From positions 3,037,826-3,101,825 of the forward strand of contig JAMWFC010000116.1 in assembly GCA_027475525.1 (NCBI GenBank): a stretch of DNA of 64,000 nucleotides, in the 5' to 3' direction. Below, piece by piece: positions 9,894 through 18,901 of the stretch (position 1 is the first letter of the stretch; each line of letters starts with the position of its first letter). A program made the position numbers and the translations under genes. This stretch comes from Macrolepiota albuminosa (lineage: Eukaryota > Basidiomycota > Agaricomycetes > Agaricales > Agaricaceae). A model generated the notes under the pieces. The model was given only the letters and a program-made list of their open reading frames with translations, searched no databases and was not told the DNA's origin.

Positions 9894-10848
9894 TGATGAC
9901 GCCCAAAGTTTGGTCAGTAACAAATGTAGCAAGAGTGTTACCGTACCAAGAGTGTGCGTTGGGCGCGCTATAAGTGTGTTGAGGAGTCCCGGGCAGGTCC
10001 CAGAGAACGCGTCTGTGAAAAAGGGTAAAAGTCGGTAACGGAGTCGGCAAGTGTCAAGCGCTAAGGTAAAGCGCCTAAGAAAATGCGGTAAGTGAACACG
10101 GCAACGGGAAGCGGCAAGAGCACGGTAAGCTTAGCGAAGTTCTAAGCGTCGATAATGCCTGCCGTAGTTGCAAGGCGCGAGTATGTCAAGTGTTGGCGAA
10201 CGTCTGTAACTGCCGATGAGTTCGACGTTGCCGACCGTAGCGTAAATGAGCTCTTGAGCGTAAGGGAGACTGAAGTAAGTGGGGGAAACTGTGGTCTATT
10301 CGTCTGCTGTTCTGGTGTATGTACAAGTCGGTAAGCAATATATATACTACAATAAGTTCGCCGTCGCCAGTGGCTAATGACGCCAGAGTGCGGTAAACTG
10401 GAAAATTTCAAAGGGGTAGCTCCAACGGTTTCAGATCCCTACCGTCCATTCAAGAGCCTTAGCGACGCCAGGCGACAGATCGCGAAGCTAAACCATCACT
10501 CCATCACCCTTCTGTCTGTCAGAACACCTAAGCGACGTTGGGCGCCAAATCGAGACGGTAAGCGGTGTCAGACGCCAAGGTCAAACGCCAAGCTGTCCGT
10601 CAGTTTTTGATAGATCATCAAGCTTCTCGCTAAGCGCTGTCGTCAGTGACTGATGCCATCTGTCAGTTGTCATTCTTGCTGCCGTCGGCGCTATCATTGA
10701 TTGGATCTGCTTCTTGCCGTGCGCGGCCGTCAGAAATGGCTTAAAATGGGTAGAACGCGTGCGCTAAGTTCGGAACGAGTGCGGCAAGGTTTCCGGAGCC
10801 GGTGCCGAGCCTGCCGTTGATGCGCCTAACCTGTATAGGGTCCTATCA
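9894..10848 (-). mobile_element. solo LTR-A, inverted, inserted in protease-RT region
   Basis: 955-bp LTR-A in reverse orientation (plus strand reads TGATGACGCCC ... GGTCCTATCA). It is flanked by ACGG at 9890-9893 and again at 10849-10852. Removing it together with one ACGG rejoins the conserved RRT-VPTF coding sequence seen uninterrupted in the copies at about 35750 and 49055. It is CpG-rich like the host element, so probably young. Confidence 0.93.
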
Positions 10849-10931
10849 ACGGTGCCAACGTTCCCTAGGGGACAACGAAAAGGCGCCCGCGCTAAGCCCC
10901 CGGAGTTTACCGACCAGCACGCCAACGAGCC

Positions 10932-10950
10932 TCCCCACAGGTGTTTTCAC
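10932..10950 (+). promoter_or_regulatory. candidate -1 frameshift region between gag-pro and RT
   Basis: The gag-pro frame and the RT frame meet here with RT in -1. The block GTGTTTTC (10941-10948) is conserved at the same point in the copies at about 35650 (inverted), 49142 and 63320 (inverted), with GTATTTTC at about 27545 (inverted). It is not a canonical X-XXY-YYZ heptamer, although TTT can slip on TTTT. Frameshifting, splicing or reinitiation are all possible. Confidence 0.45.
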
Positions 10951-13900
10951 AGACCATCGAGGAGGTGATTGGCGACGATCACGGAGATGTAGCGCTAACG
11001 CTGGAATATGACCATTCAACTGGTCTTGTAACTGTTATGTCTACTGCTTTTCTTGACCAAGACGTTTTAACTACTTTACCCACTATCGACGCAGAGCCTT
11101 CCCAGAAAAACCAAAACATTACCGACTCCTCTCTTGCCTACTTGTACCTTACCGCTTCCGAATCTTTTCAAAATATTGCGTCTACCGATACTTATCTCAC
11201 TACCCTTCCCGGGGCCTCAGCTCCTGCCGTTCTCGGACTTGCCGCTCCTCAGGCTACAGTTCCCCTTTCCACATTTGTGTATAACCAAGCTAACGCTCCC
11301 AAAAGGAAAGGGGTACAAGTTAAAAAGAAATATAAGCCAGTTGCGCTTAAAACAAAACCCATCGCTACGCACTCTCCCGAGACGTTTAGAATCGAGCGCC
11401 AGATCATTGGCGACCCTCTTGCCGACATGCCAACTTTATCGCCGAATCCGCCACCCTTTCAGCCCACAGGACGTTTTACCACGGAGCGCCAGCAGCAGTT
11501 CGCCAAGGAGCACAACACAGGATTTTTGACCAAAGATGAGTTGAACGTCCTTACCGATCTTGTCGCTAAGCAAGACAAAGCCTTCGCTTGGGAGGACTCA
11601 GAACGCGGCAGCCTACGTACAGACTTCTTCCCGCCTGTGGTGATCCCGACCATCCCTCACGTGCCATGGACTGAGCACAATCGACCGTTACCGCCGGGAA
11701 TCGAAGCCGAGGTCTGCCAAATCATTAGGACCAAGATACAGGCTGGCGTCTACGAGCCCTCAAATAGTTCTTACCGCTCCCGTTGGTTCTGCGTCCTCAA
11801 AAAGAACGGCAATCTACGCATAGTCCACAGTCTTGAACCACTGAATAGAGTCACCATACGACACTCTGGCGTACCGCCTTTCCCTGATCACGTTGCCGAG
11901 TCCTTTGCCGGGCGCATTTGTGGCGCCACCCTTGATCTCTACGTTGGCTACGATGAACGCTTAATACACCCCTCTTCCCGGGATCTCACTACGTTTCAAA
12001 CTCCGTTTGGCGCACTGCGCCTAGTCACCTTACCGATGGGCTGGACAAACTCAGTCCCCATATTCCATGACGACATCACATTCATCCTCCAACCCGAGAT
12101 ACCGCATAACGTCCTAAGCTTCATTGATGACGTTGGCGTCAAAGGCCCCAAAGACTGGCGACTCGTAAACGGCTTACCGGCGACCCATCCCGACAACTCC
12201 AACATTCGCTTAGCGCTATGGGAATTTTTCTTGCTGCTCAATCGAGTTCTCCAACGTATGAAGTATAGCGGTGGTACTTTTAGCGGCCACAAACTCCTCC
12301 TATGCGCTTGCTGCTCAATCGAGTTCTCCAACGTATGAAGTATAGCGGTGGTACTTTTAGCGGCCACAAACTCCTCCTATGCGCGCCAAGGTTCAAAATA
12401 CTCGGTCACATCTGCACTCCCGACGGTCGTGTTCCCAACGAGTCTCGCTTAGCACTCCTGGAGCGATGGGGTCCTTGCCGCGACTTATCTGAAGTTCGCG
12501 CCTTTCTTGGTACCGTTGGCGTTCTCAGGATCTTCGTCAAAAACTTTGCCCATCGCGCACATGCTCTTAACCGACTCACCCGCGCTAACGAGCCCTTCAA
12601 ATTTGGGCCTTCGTCAAAAACTTTGCCCATCGCGCACATGCTCTTAACCGACTCACCCGCGCTAACGAGCCCTTCGAATTTGGGCCAGACCAGGTTACCG
12701 CACAACGAGACTTAGTAAAAGCCCTACAAGACGCCAAGCCCCTAGTTCCAATCGACTATACTTCTGCCGACCCTGTTATCTTGGCGGTGGACACCTCGTA
12801 CATTGCCGTTGGCTACTTCTTGTGCCAATGCCTTAGCGACAATTGGAAACAGCGACGCTACAACTGGACACCTCGTACATTGCCGTTGGCTACTTCTTGT
12901 GCCAATGCCTTAGCGACAATTGGAAACAGCGACGCTACAACCGCTTTGGGTCTATTACGCTAAACGATCGAGAATCTCGCTACAGTCAGCCTAAGCTAGA
13001 GCTCTATGGGCTTTTCAAAACCTTCCGGTCGCTAAAGATGTATTTGATTGGCGTGCGCAACCTTATTGTTGAAGTCGACGCTAGGTACATCAAAGGCATG
13101 CTGCAGAATCCCGACATCCAGCCATCCGCTAGCATGAACCGGTGGGTAGTCGCTATCCTCATGTTTCACTTTGAACTGGTACACGTCAAGAGCTCTTTCC
13201 ACGGACCAGATGGACTCTCTAGGCGACCACGGCAGCTTGGCGACCCGGCAGTGGATCCACAGGCTGATAGCGATTTCGAGGATTGGATCGACCGTTTACA
13301 TGGTTTCGTGCACCTTATACAACAGCCAATACCCCTACTACGACGGCAACAGCCTACCAGCATCCTTCTACATCCCATTATCCCTTACCGCCCCGAGACC
13401 TTTAGCGCACCCCTCACATTCTACACGGCAAGCATCCTTGGACAAGACTTGCCTCCAGTAAAAGTCGTACAGGAACCCCAGTCGCTAAGAGAAGACAGCA
13501 GAAACCTGACCTACGATGCCGTCCCCCGATCCGCCAAGGCAAAGGCGGAAGATAGTCGTCTGTTAGTAGTCGAGCAATGGATACAAGACCTTAAGCGACC
13601 CCCAGACCTTACCGACGAACAATACGCTACCTTTATCCGATATGCTACCCACTTCTTCTTTACCGACAACCGACTTTGGCGACGAAATCGAGATGGCGCT
13701 CACAAGTTGATCATCAAGCCAGATGGTCGCTTACGAGTCTTGCGCGCTATGCATGACGAGCTAGGACATAGAGGTCTGTACGCTACCCGAGCTTCTCTGT
13801 TAGAACAATTCTGGTGGCCACACGCTAGTGCCGACATCGCCTGGTACATCAGGACTTGCCACCTCTGCCAAATCCAACAGACACGCCAAGTGCTCATACC

Positions 13901-14921
13901 GCCAACCGTTGCAACGCCAGCTCCCCTCTTCAGCAAAATCTACGTCGATACCATGCACATGCCCAAATCTGGTCGCTATAAGTACATCATCCAAGGTCGT
14001 TGCTCGCTAATCCACTGGCCTGAGTTTCGCATGCTTCAAAGAGAAAATACCGAGGCGGTCGCCAAGTGGCTGTTTGAGGACGTCATCTGCCGTTGGGGAG
14101 CGCTAAGAGAAATCGTCACGGATAACGGTGCGCCCATCATCAAAGCGCTAACATACCTCGCCAAGAAATACAACATTCACCACATTCGAGTATCTGGCTA
14201 CAACAAGCGCGCCAATGGCCTGGTAGAGAGACCACACTTTGACGTTCGGCAAGCACTCTTCAAGGCAGTCGATGGCGACGAATCTCGTTGGAGCGAAGCG
14301 ACCTATTCAGTGTTCTGGTCAGAAAGGGTTACTATTCGTAAGCGCATGGGTTGCTCTCCCTATTACGCGGCTACTGGCACCCATCCGTTACTCCCTGCCG
14401 ACATTATAGAAGCGACCTATCTTCAGCCAGCACCCAACAGTATCTTAGCGACTACCGACCTTATCGCCAGACGAGCCATTGATCTCCAGCGAAGGAAAGA
14501 AGATTTGGAGCGACTTCACGAGGTAGTTTTTAGCGCCCGTCGCCAAGCAGCCCTACGATTCGAAACCGAGCATAGCGCCACTATCAAAGATTACAACTTC
14601 CCGAGAGGAGCGCTAGTGCTTATGCGCAACTCCAAAATTGAAACCTCATACAACAAGAAAATGCGCCCGCGCTATCTTGGACCTTTGGTAGTTATCTCCC
14701 GTAACCGTGGAGGCGCTTACGTGCTCTGTGAACTAGATGGTTCAGTGCTACATCGACCTGTTGCCGCCTTTCGTCTATTGCCGTATCTCGCCAGAGAACA
14801 CATTGACTTGCCGCTTGAAGCGCTAGATATCGACACCGCCAAGTTAAGAGAACTTGAGGAAACCGAACTATTGGACGATGATGACTTGCCGACTTTAGTT
14901 GAAGAAGAAGAAAACGATTAG
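10941..14921 (+). CDS. Pol: reverse transcriptase - RNase H - integrase (LTR-A element)
   Basis: Polymerase part of a Ty3/gypsy element. RT lies at about 11750-12140, with LDLYVGYDE, FQTPFG, LPMG (12030-12041) and the catalytic motif as FIDD (12120-12131) instead of the common YxDD. RNase H follows with ILAVDTSYIAVGYFLCQ (about 12776). Integrase has an HHCC zinc motif (about 13752-13868) and DDE codons at 13947-13949, 14121-14123 and 14226-14228 (34 residues between the second Asp and the Glu), then a GPF/Y-like module near RPRYLGPLV. No chromodomain; the acidic tail ends at 14921. As written, three 77-bp duplications (12230, 12532, 12788) shift the frame. Without them the frame is open from 10941 to 14921, about 1249 codons. 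Confidence 0.93.
12230..12383. repeat. 77-bp tandem duplication in RT
   Basis: Bases 12230-12306 repeat at 12307-12383 with period 77, shifting the RT frame. Homologous copies at about 19700 and 50410 lack it. Confidence 0.93.
12532..12685. repeat. 77-bp tandem duplication at the RT-RNase H junction
   Basis: Bases 12532-12608 repeat at 12609-12685, period 77, with one mismatch (CTTCAAATT versus CTTCGAATT). It shifts the frame again; homologues at about 19920 and 50630 lack it. Confidence 0.92.
12788..12941. repeat. 77-bp tandem duplication in RNase H
   Basis: Bases 12788-12864 repeat at 12865-12941, period 77. It duplicates the DTSYIAVGYFLCQ segment; homologues at about 20095 and 50805 have it once. 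Confidence 0.93.
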
Positions 14922-15344
14922 AAAAGAATATTATTGATAAGCTCCTTTTTCTATTACTTACTTTACTTATCTTTCTTGCCGTTACTTATTATACTATATT
15001 CAACAGACATTTCTTTACATAGTCAAGTCGCAGCGCTAGCGTATCGCCAACGCTTAGCGCCTTGCGCAACTCTCGCCAAGGGTTTTTCGCTATGATGATT
15101 TACTGAGCGTTTCCCTTTTCCTCAAAACTTGTCTAAGTCCCTCACCTACTACTCCTCTTGCTAATACCTACCTCAGAATACTTACCGCTTGCTTTCTCTT
15201 TGCTATACTTTCCTTGCTCTCTGCGGCTGCGCTAACTCAAATTACGGGACTTGTCCTTCCACTCGGCAAGAAGGCGGCAAGAAATATATTTACGAGTACA
15301 AAACAAAAACTAAATACACGACGGCCTATCTACCCTAAGGTCCG
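14922..15344 (+). other. pol to antisense-gene spacer (tail-to-tail)
   Basis: 424 bp between the pol stop and the stop of the antisense gene, AT-richer than its surroundings. It contains the conserved block gctatgatgatttactgag (about 15091-15109). It probably holds 3' ends of both convergent transcripts, but no poly(A) signal could be chosen with confidence. Confidence 0.5.
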
Positions 15345-17660
15345 TCAGTCTTCACGATCGGAAAGCGGCAAGGAGTCGTCGAATGGCAGAAGGTCGCCAA
15401 CCTGGACCTGATTGAGGACTTGCCACTCTAGCGCCTCGTTGCAGTCGGCTTGGTATTCCTCCAGGGTCTCCATGCTACGGGTCAAGTTGGAGTACCTGAG
15501 TCGCGAAGCCATGATCTGTTGACGAGCGCGTTCGCGCTCGCGACCCAAAACCGCACGCATGCTTGCCGCACGAACCCCCAGCCGCTCTATAACCTGAGGC
15601 GGGTAAAGGGCCACCACGGGATACACCAAGTCCTCCCCCAGCCACTCGTAAGAGTCGCCAGTGACTCGTGGCTGAGGCTGGGGGGTCCACGACGAGGGCC
15701 CACTCGAGCTCGTCCAGAGCTGTGTCACCAAGTCGCCTTCACTTACCCAGGGGGCGGCAGGCTCCACCATCGGCAACTCCTGGGACTCGCCAGGACCGTC
15801 CCGCAAAGTCTCCTCCAACTCCCCCTCAGCATCCTCATTGCCGCCCTCTTCCTCCTCGCGGCTTGGCGACCCTTCCCTTTTCTCCTCCTCCCCGGCCAAC
15901 TCCTGTGCGCCAGCGGGCTCCCCCATTACCACGTCACCCTCATCTCCTGGGGCGCCAGCAGTCGAAACATCGTGTGGCGCGTCTTCAGGCAAAGAGAGAG
16001 GGGACAGTAGGCGGCTGGGGCCAGCCTCACCGCTAACGGGAGGAAGACGGCTGGCGGCAAGAGCTTCTCCAAGCTCCCTCATCTCCGTGTCCTCAGCAAT
16101 TGGAGAGGGGGAGGGCGACTCGATACGTACGCGCTTGGCCTTACCCTTGCCCTTGCTTGGGGAGGAGGCCTTGCGCTTTTCTTGGCGCTCGCCAGCGCCG
16201 CGCTGTCCGACCGATTCCGATTCATCTCCTTGGCGCGTCGGCAGCGCCAAGAAGGACTTGCTGATCTTCGCCGCTCTCCCAGCGGCAACCTCCCTACGTT
16301 TCCCCTCGACAAACTCCCTAGCCTGCTTGACCAAAACCGCCCGGGAAAAGGTCTTCTCGACAAAGGCATCAGGCGCCCCGCCACACTCACGACTCTTGGC
16401 GCCGTCGATTGTGCAAGCACGCTTGAGAGTGCCGCAGCGGTAACAGGGTTGGGCGCCAGTGGGGAACCAGCAACTTTCTGGGTCGTTATCGGCCCAACAT
16501 TTGTCACACTACTTTGCTTGAGAACAAAAAATCATACGAAAAGGCTAAGACAACTTACCGCTCCACGCGAATCTTTGAACTCCTGGCGCGTCGCCAGGGA
16601 AACCGTGCGCTTGTTCTTCATCTCGGGAATCTCCACTCCTCCCTCGATGCCCTCGTCCATCACTACATCTTCCCGGCGCGGCAAGAGCAGACCCTTCAAC
16701 TCCTTGTCGTCGAAAGTAGTCTGACTAGGGAGCTGGGAGAGAGTCAGTAGAAGGTCGGCAAAGTGTCACGACGGCGTACCTCGTATTGAGGACCCTTCCC
16801 CTTGCGAGACTAGCGACAGTTACCACCGGTAAGAAGAAGCGCCAACGACAGCAGACTTACCTTTTTCTTCAAAGCCTTTCCAGGCTTTGAAGGCGAACCC
16901 TGTGTGCCTGCCGGCAGTGTGGGGCTCTGAACACTGCCGGCGCGAGACCCCTTGCTGGAACCCTCGGCAACGGACTCCTTCTTCTGCTCCTTGGCGAGCT
17001 CTGCCCTCGCCACCGCCAAGGAGTGCGCGGCAGCGGCAGCGGCAGCCTCCTCCTGCTCTTGCTCGATCTGCAATTGAGCAAGAGGCTCCACGCCAAGGAG
17101 TGCGCGGCAGCGGCAGCGGCAGCCTCCTCCTGCTCTTGCTCGATCTGCAATTGAGCAAGAGGCTCCAGTACCTCTTGCTTGCTACGAGGGGATAGTTCAG
17201 TCCATAGCTAAGGAAGGAAAGGTCAGGAGATACTCACTCGGTTGCCGATGCGCTTACGGTCATCGGCAACGCGCCAGAAAGGATGTCCTCCAGCTCATCT
17301 TCGATGGTGGGGACAGGGGGAGGCGCCTAGAGAGCAATCAGCTTAGCGACACGCCAGGCAAAAACAACAACTTACAAAGCGGGAGAAGGGCGCTAACCAC
17401 TCAGCACCACGATTGTCGACATACCGTGCGCGGCACCACTCCCGCACCTCGATCTCGCGGTCCCACCCAACGCCAAGGACTCTCACCTCATACCACCTCT
17501 CCAGCAACTTCATCACGCCAACCACCAAGTTTTGAGACGCCTCGGCGCCAACGCCCTCGATATGCCGAATGAAACGGTTTGCCTTGGCGATGTAGGCGTA
17601 TGCGGCTTCTTGAGCAGCTTGAGATGGGACGGGGGGCGGAGTTGGAATACGGAAGGACAT
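15345..17660 (-). CDS. antisense accessory gene, type 1 (intact five-exon copy)
   Basis: Unknown function. Exons on the minus strand: 17660-17376 (95 codons, MSFRIPTPPPVPSQ...), 17326-17258 (23), 17207-16861 (90 after removing a 77-bp duplication), 16732-16559 (58) and 16508-15345 (387 plus stop). All four introns are GT-AG, phase 0, 49-128 bp. The 653-residue product has an N-terminal helical domain, a Glu/Ala-rich stretch, and a cysteine cluster at residues 267-308 (CX2C-X8-C-X8-CX2C-X6-C-X9-C). Then come a basic patch (KGKGKAKRVRIE), an acidic low-complexity middle and a conserved C-terminal segment around WLGEDLVYPVVALYPP, likely coiled coil. The cluster resembles Zn2Cys6 but with 8-residue first loop. 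It starts 170 bp from the 3' LTR. Nuclear, nucleic-acid-binding is inference. Confidence 0.85.
16733..16860 (-). other. intron 3 of the antisense gene
   Basis: Longest of four introns (128 bp), GTAAGT...CCCAG on the minus strand. The others are 17327-17375, 17208-17257 and 16509-16558. On the genomic (plus) RNA they read CT..AC and cannot be spliced. Confidence 0.75.
17014..17167. repeat. 77-bp tandem duplication in exon 3 of the antisense gene
   Basis: Bases 17014-17090 repeat at 17091-17167, period 77. With it, exon 3 is 347 nt and out of frame; without it, 270 nt and open in phase with both neighbours. Confidence 0.93.
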
Positions 17661-17794
17661 ATTTTTATTGTTGAGCGCCAGAAAAAGATGGGGAGAAGAA
17701 ACGAAGTCCAAATTCACGTGCCAGGACTATAAACAAAATTTCAAGAACGCACGGACCACCTGTCACAAAAGCGGTAACGGTAGCCTTATTTGGT

Positions 17795-17829
17795 GACTGA
17801 GGACAGTCAATTTTTCAGTTGGGGGGAGA
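17795..17829 (+). promoter_or_regulatory. polypurine tract and hairpin of the LTR-A element
   Basis: GACTGAGGACAGTC at 17795-17808, then T-rich spacer, then GGGGGGAGA at 17821-17829 directly before the 3' LTR. Identical in layout to the LTR-B element at 4459-4493. Confidence 0.85.
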
Positions 17830-18777
17830 TGATAGGACCCTATACAGGTTAGACGCATCAACGGCAGGCTCGGCACCGGCTCCAGAAACCTTGCCGCACT
17901 TGTTCCGAACTTAGCGCACGCGTTCTACCTATTTTAAGCCATTTCTGACGGCCGCGCACGGCAAGAAGCAGATCCAATCAGTGATAGCGCCGATCGGCAG
18001 ACAGAATGACAACTGACAGATGGCATCAGTCACTGACGACAGCGCTTAGCGAGAAGCTTGATGATCTATCAAAAACTGACGGACAGCTTGGCGTTTGACC
18101 TTGGCGTCTGACACCGCTTAGCGTCTCGATTTGGCGCCTGACATCGCTTAGGTGCTCTGACGGACAGAAGGGTGATGGAGTGATGGTTTAGCTTCGCGAT
18201 CTGTCGCCTGGCGTCGCTAAGGCTCTTGAATGGACGGTAGGGATCTGAAACCGTTGGAGCTACCCCTTTGAAATTTTCCAGTTTACCGCACTCTGGCGTC
18301 ATTAGCCACTGGCGACGGCGAACTCATTGTAGTATAAAAGTACTTACCGACTTGTACATAAAAAAACAGACGAATAGACCAGAGTTTCCCCCTTTACTTC
18401 AGTCTCCCTTACGGTCAAGAGCTCATTTACGCTACGGTCGGCAACGTCAAAACTCATCGGCAGTTGCAGACGCTCGCCAACACTCGACATACTCGTGCCT
18501 TGCAACTACGGCAGGCATTATCGACGCTCAGACTTCGCTAAGCATATCGTGCTCTTGCCGCTCACATTGCCGTGTTCACTTACCGCATTTCCTTTTGCGC
18601 TTTACCTTAGCGCTTGACACTTGCCGACCTCGTTACCGACTTTACCCCTTTTTCACAGACGCGTTCTCTGGGACCTGCCCGGGACTCCTCACATTACTTT
18701 TAGCGCGCCCAACGCACACTCTTGGTACGGTAACACAATCGTTACATTTGTTACTGACCAAACCTTGGGCGTCATCA
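17830..18777 (+). repeat. LTR-A, 3' LTR of the complete element (948 bp)
   Basis: TGATAGGACCC ... GGGCGTCATCA, nearly identical to 6366-7313. It is followed by GTGG (18778-18781), matching the 4 bp before the 5' LTR. TATAAAAG at 18333-18340. It may also supply promoter activity for the antisense gene that starts 170 bp to its left; that is inference. Confidence 0.95.
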
Positions 18778-18901
18778 GTGGCCATTGAGAATGGCTTAAA
18801 ATGGATAAAATGTGTGCACCAAGTTCAGGACAAGTGTGGCAGGGTTTCCAGAGCTGATGCTGAGCCTGCCATTAATGCACCTAGCCTGTATGGGGTCCTA
18901 T
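18778..18901 (-). repeat. remainder of the older inverted LTR-A variant
   Basis: Continues the LTR broken at 6365: it starts with the duplicated GTGG and ends at GGGGTCCTATA, the LTR start on the minus strand. The homologous uninterrupted region is about 38934-39063. Confidence 0.75.

Noticed and set aside
16378..16508. Calling the antisense protein a standard Zn2Cys6 transcription factor
   Set aside because: Loop length and position of basic residues differ from the canonical domain, and it is internal rather than N-terminal; described only as similar.
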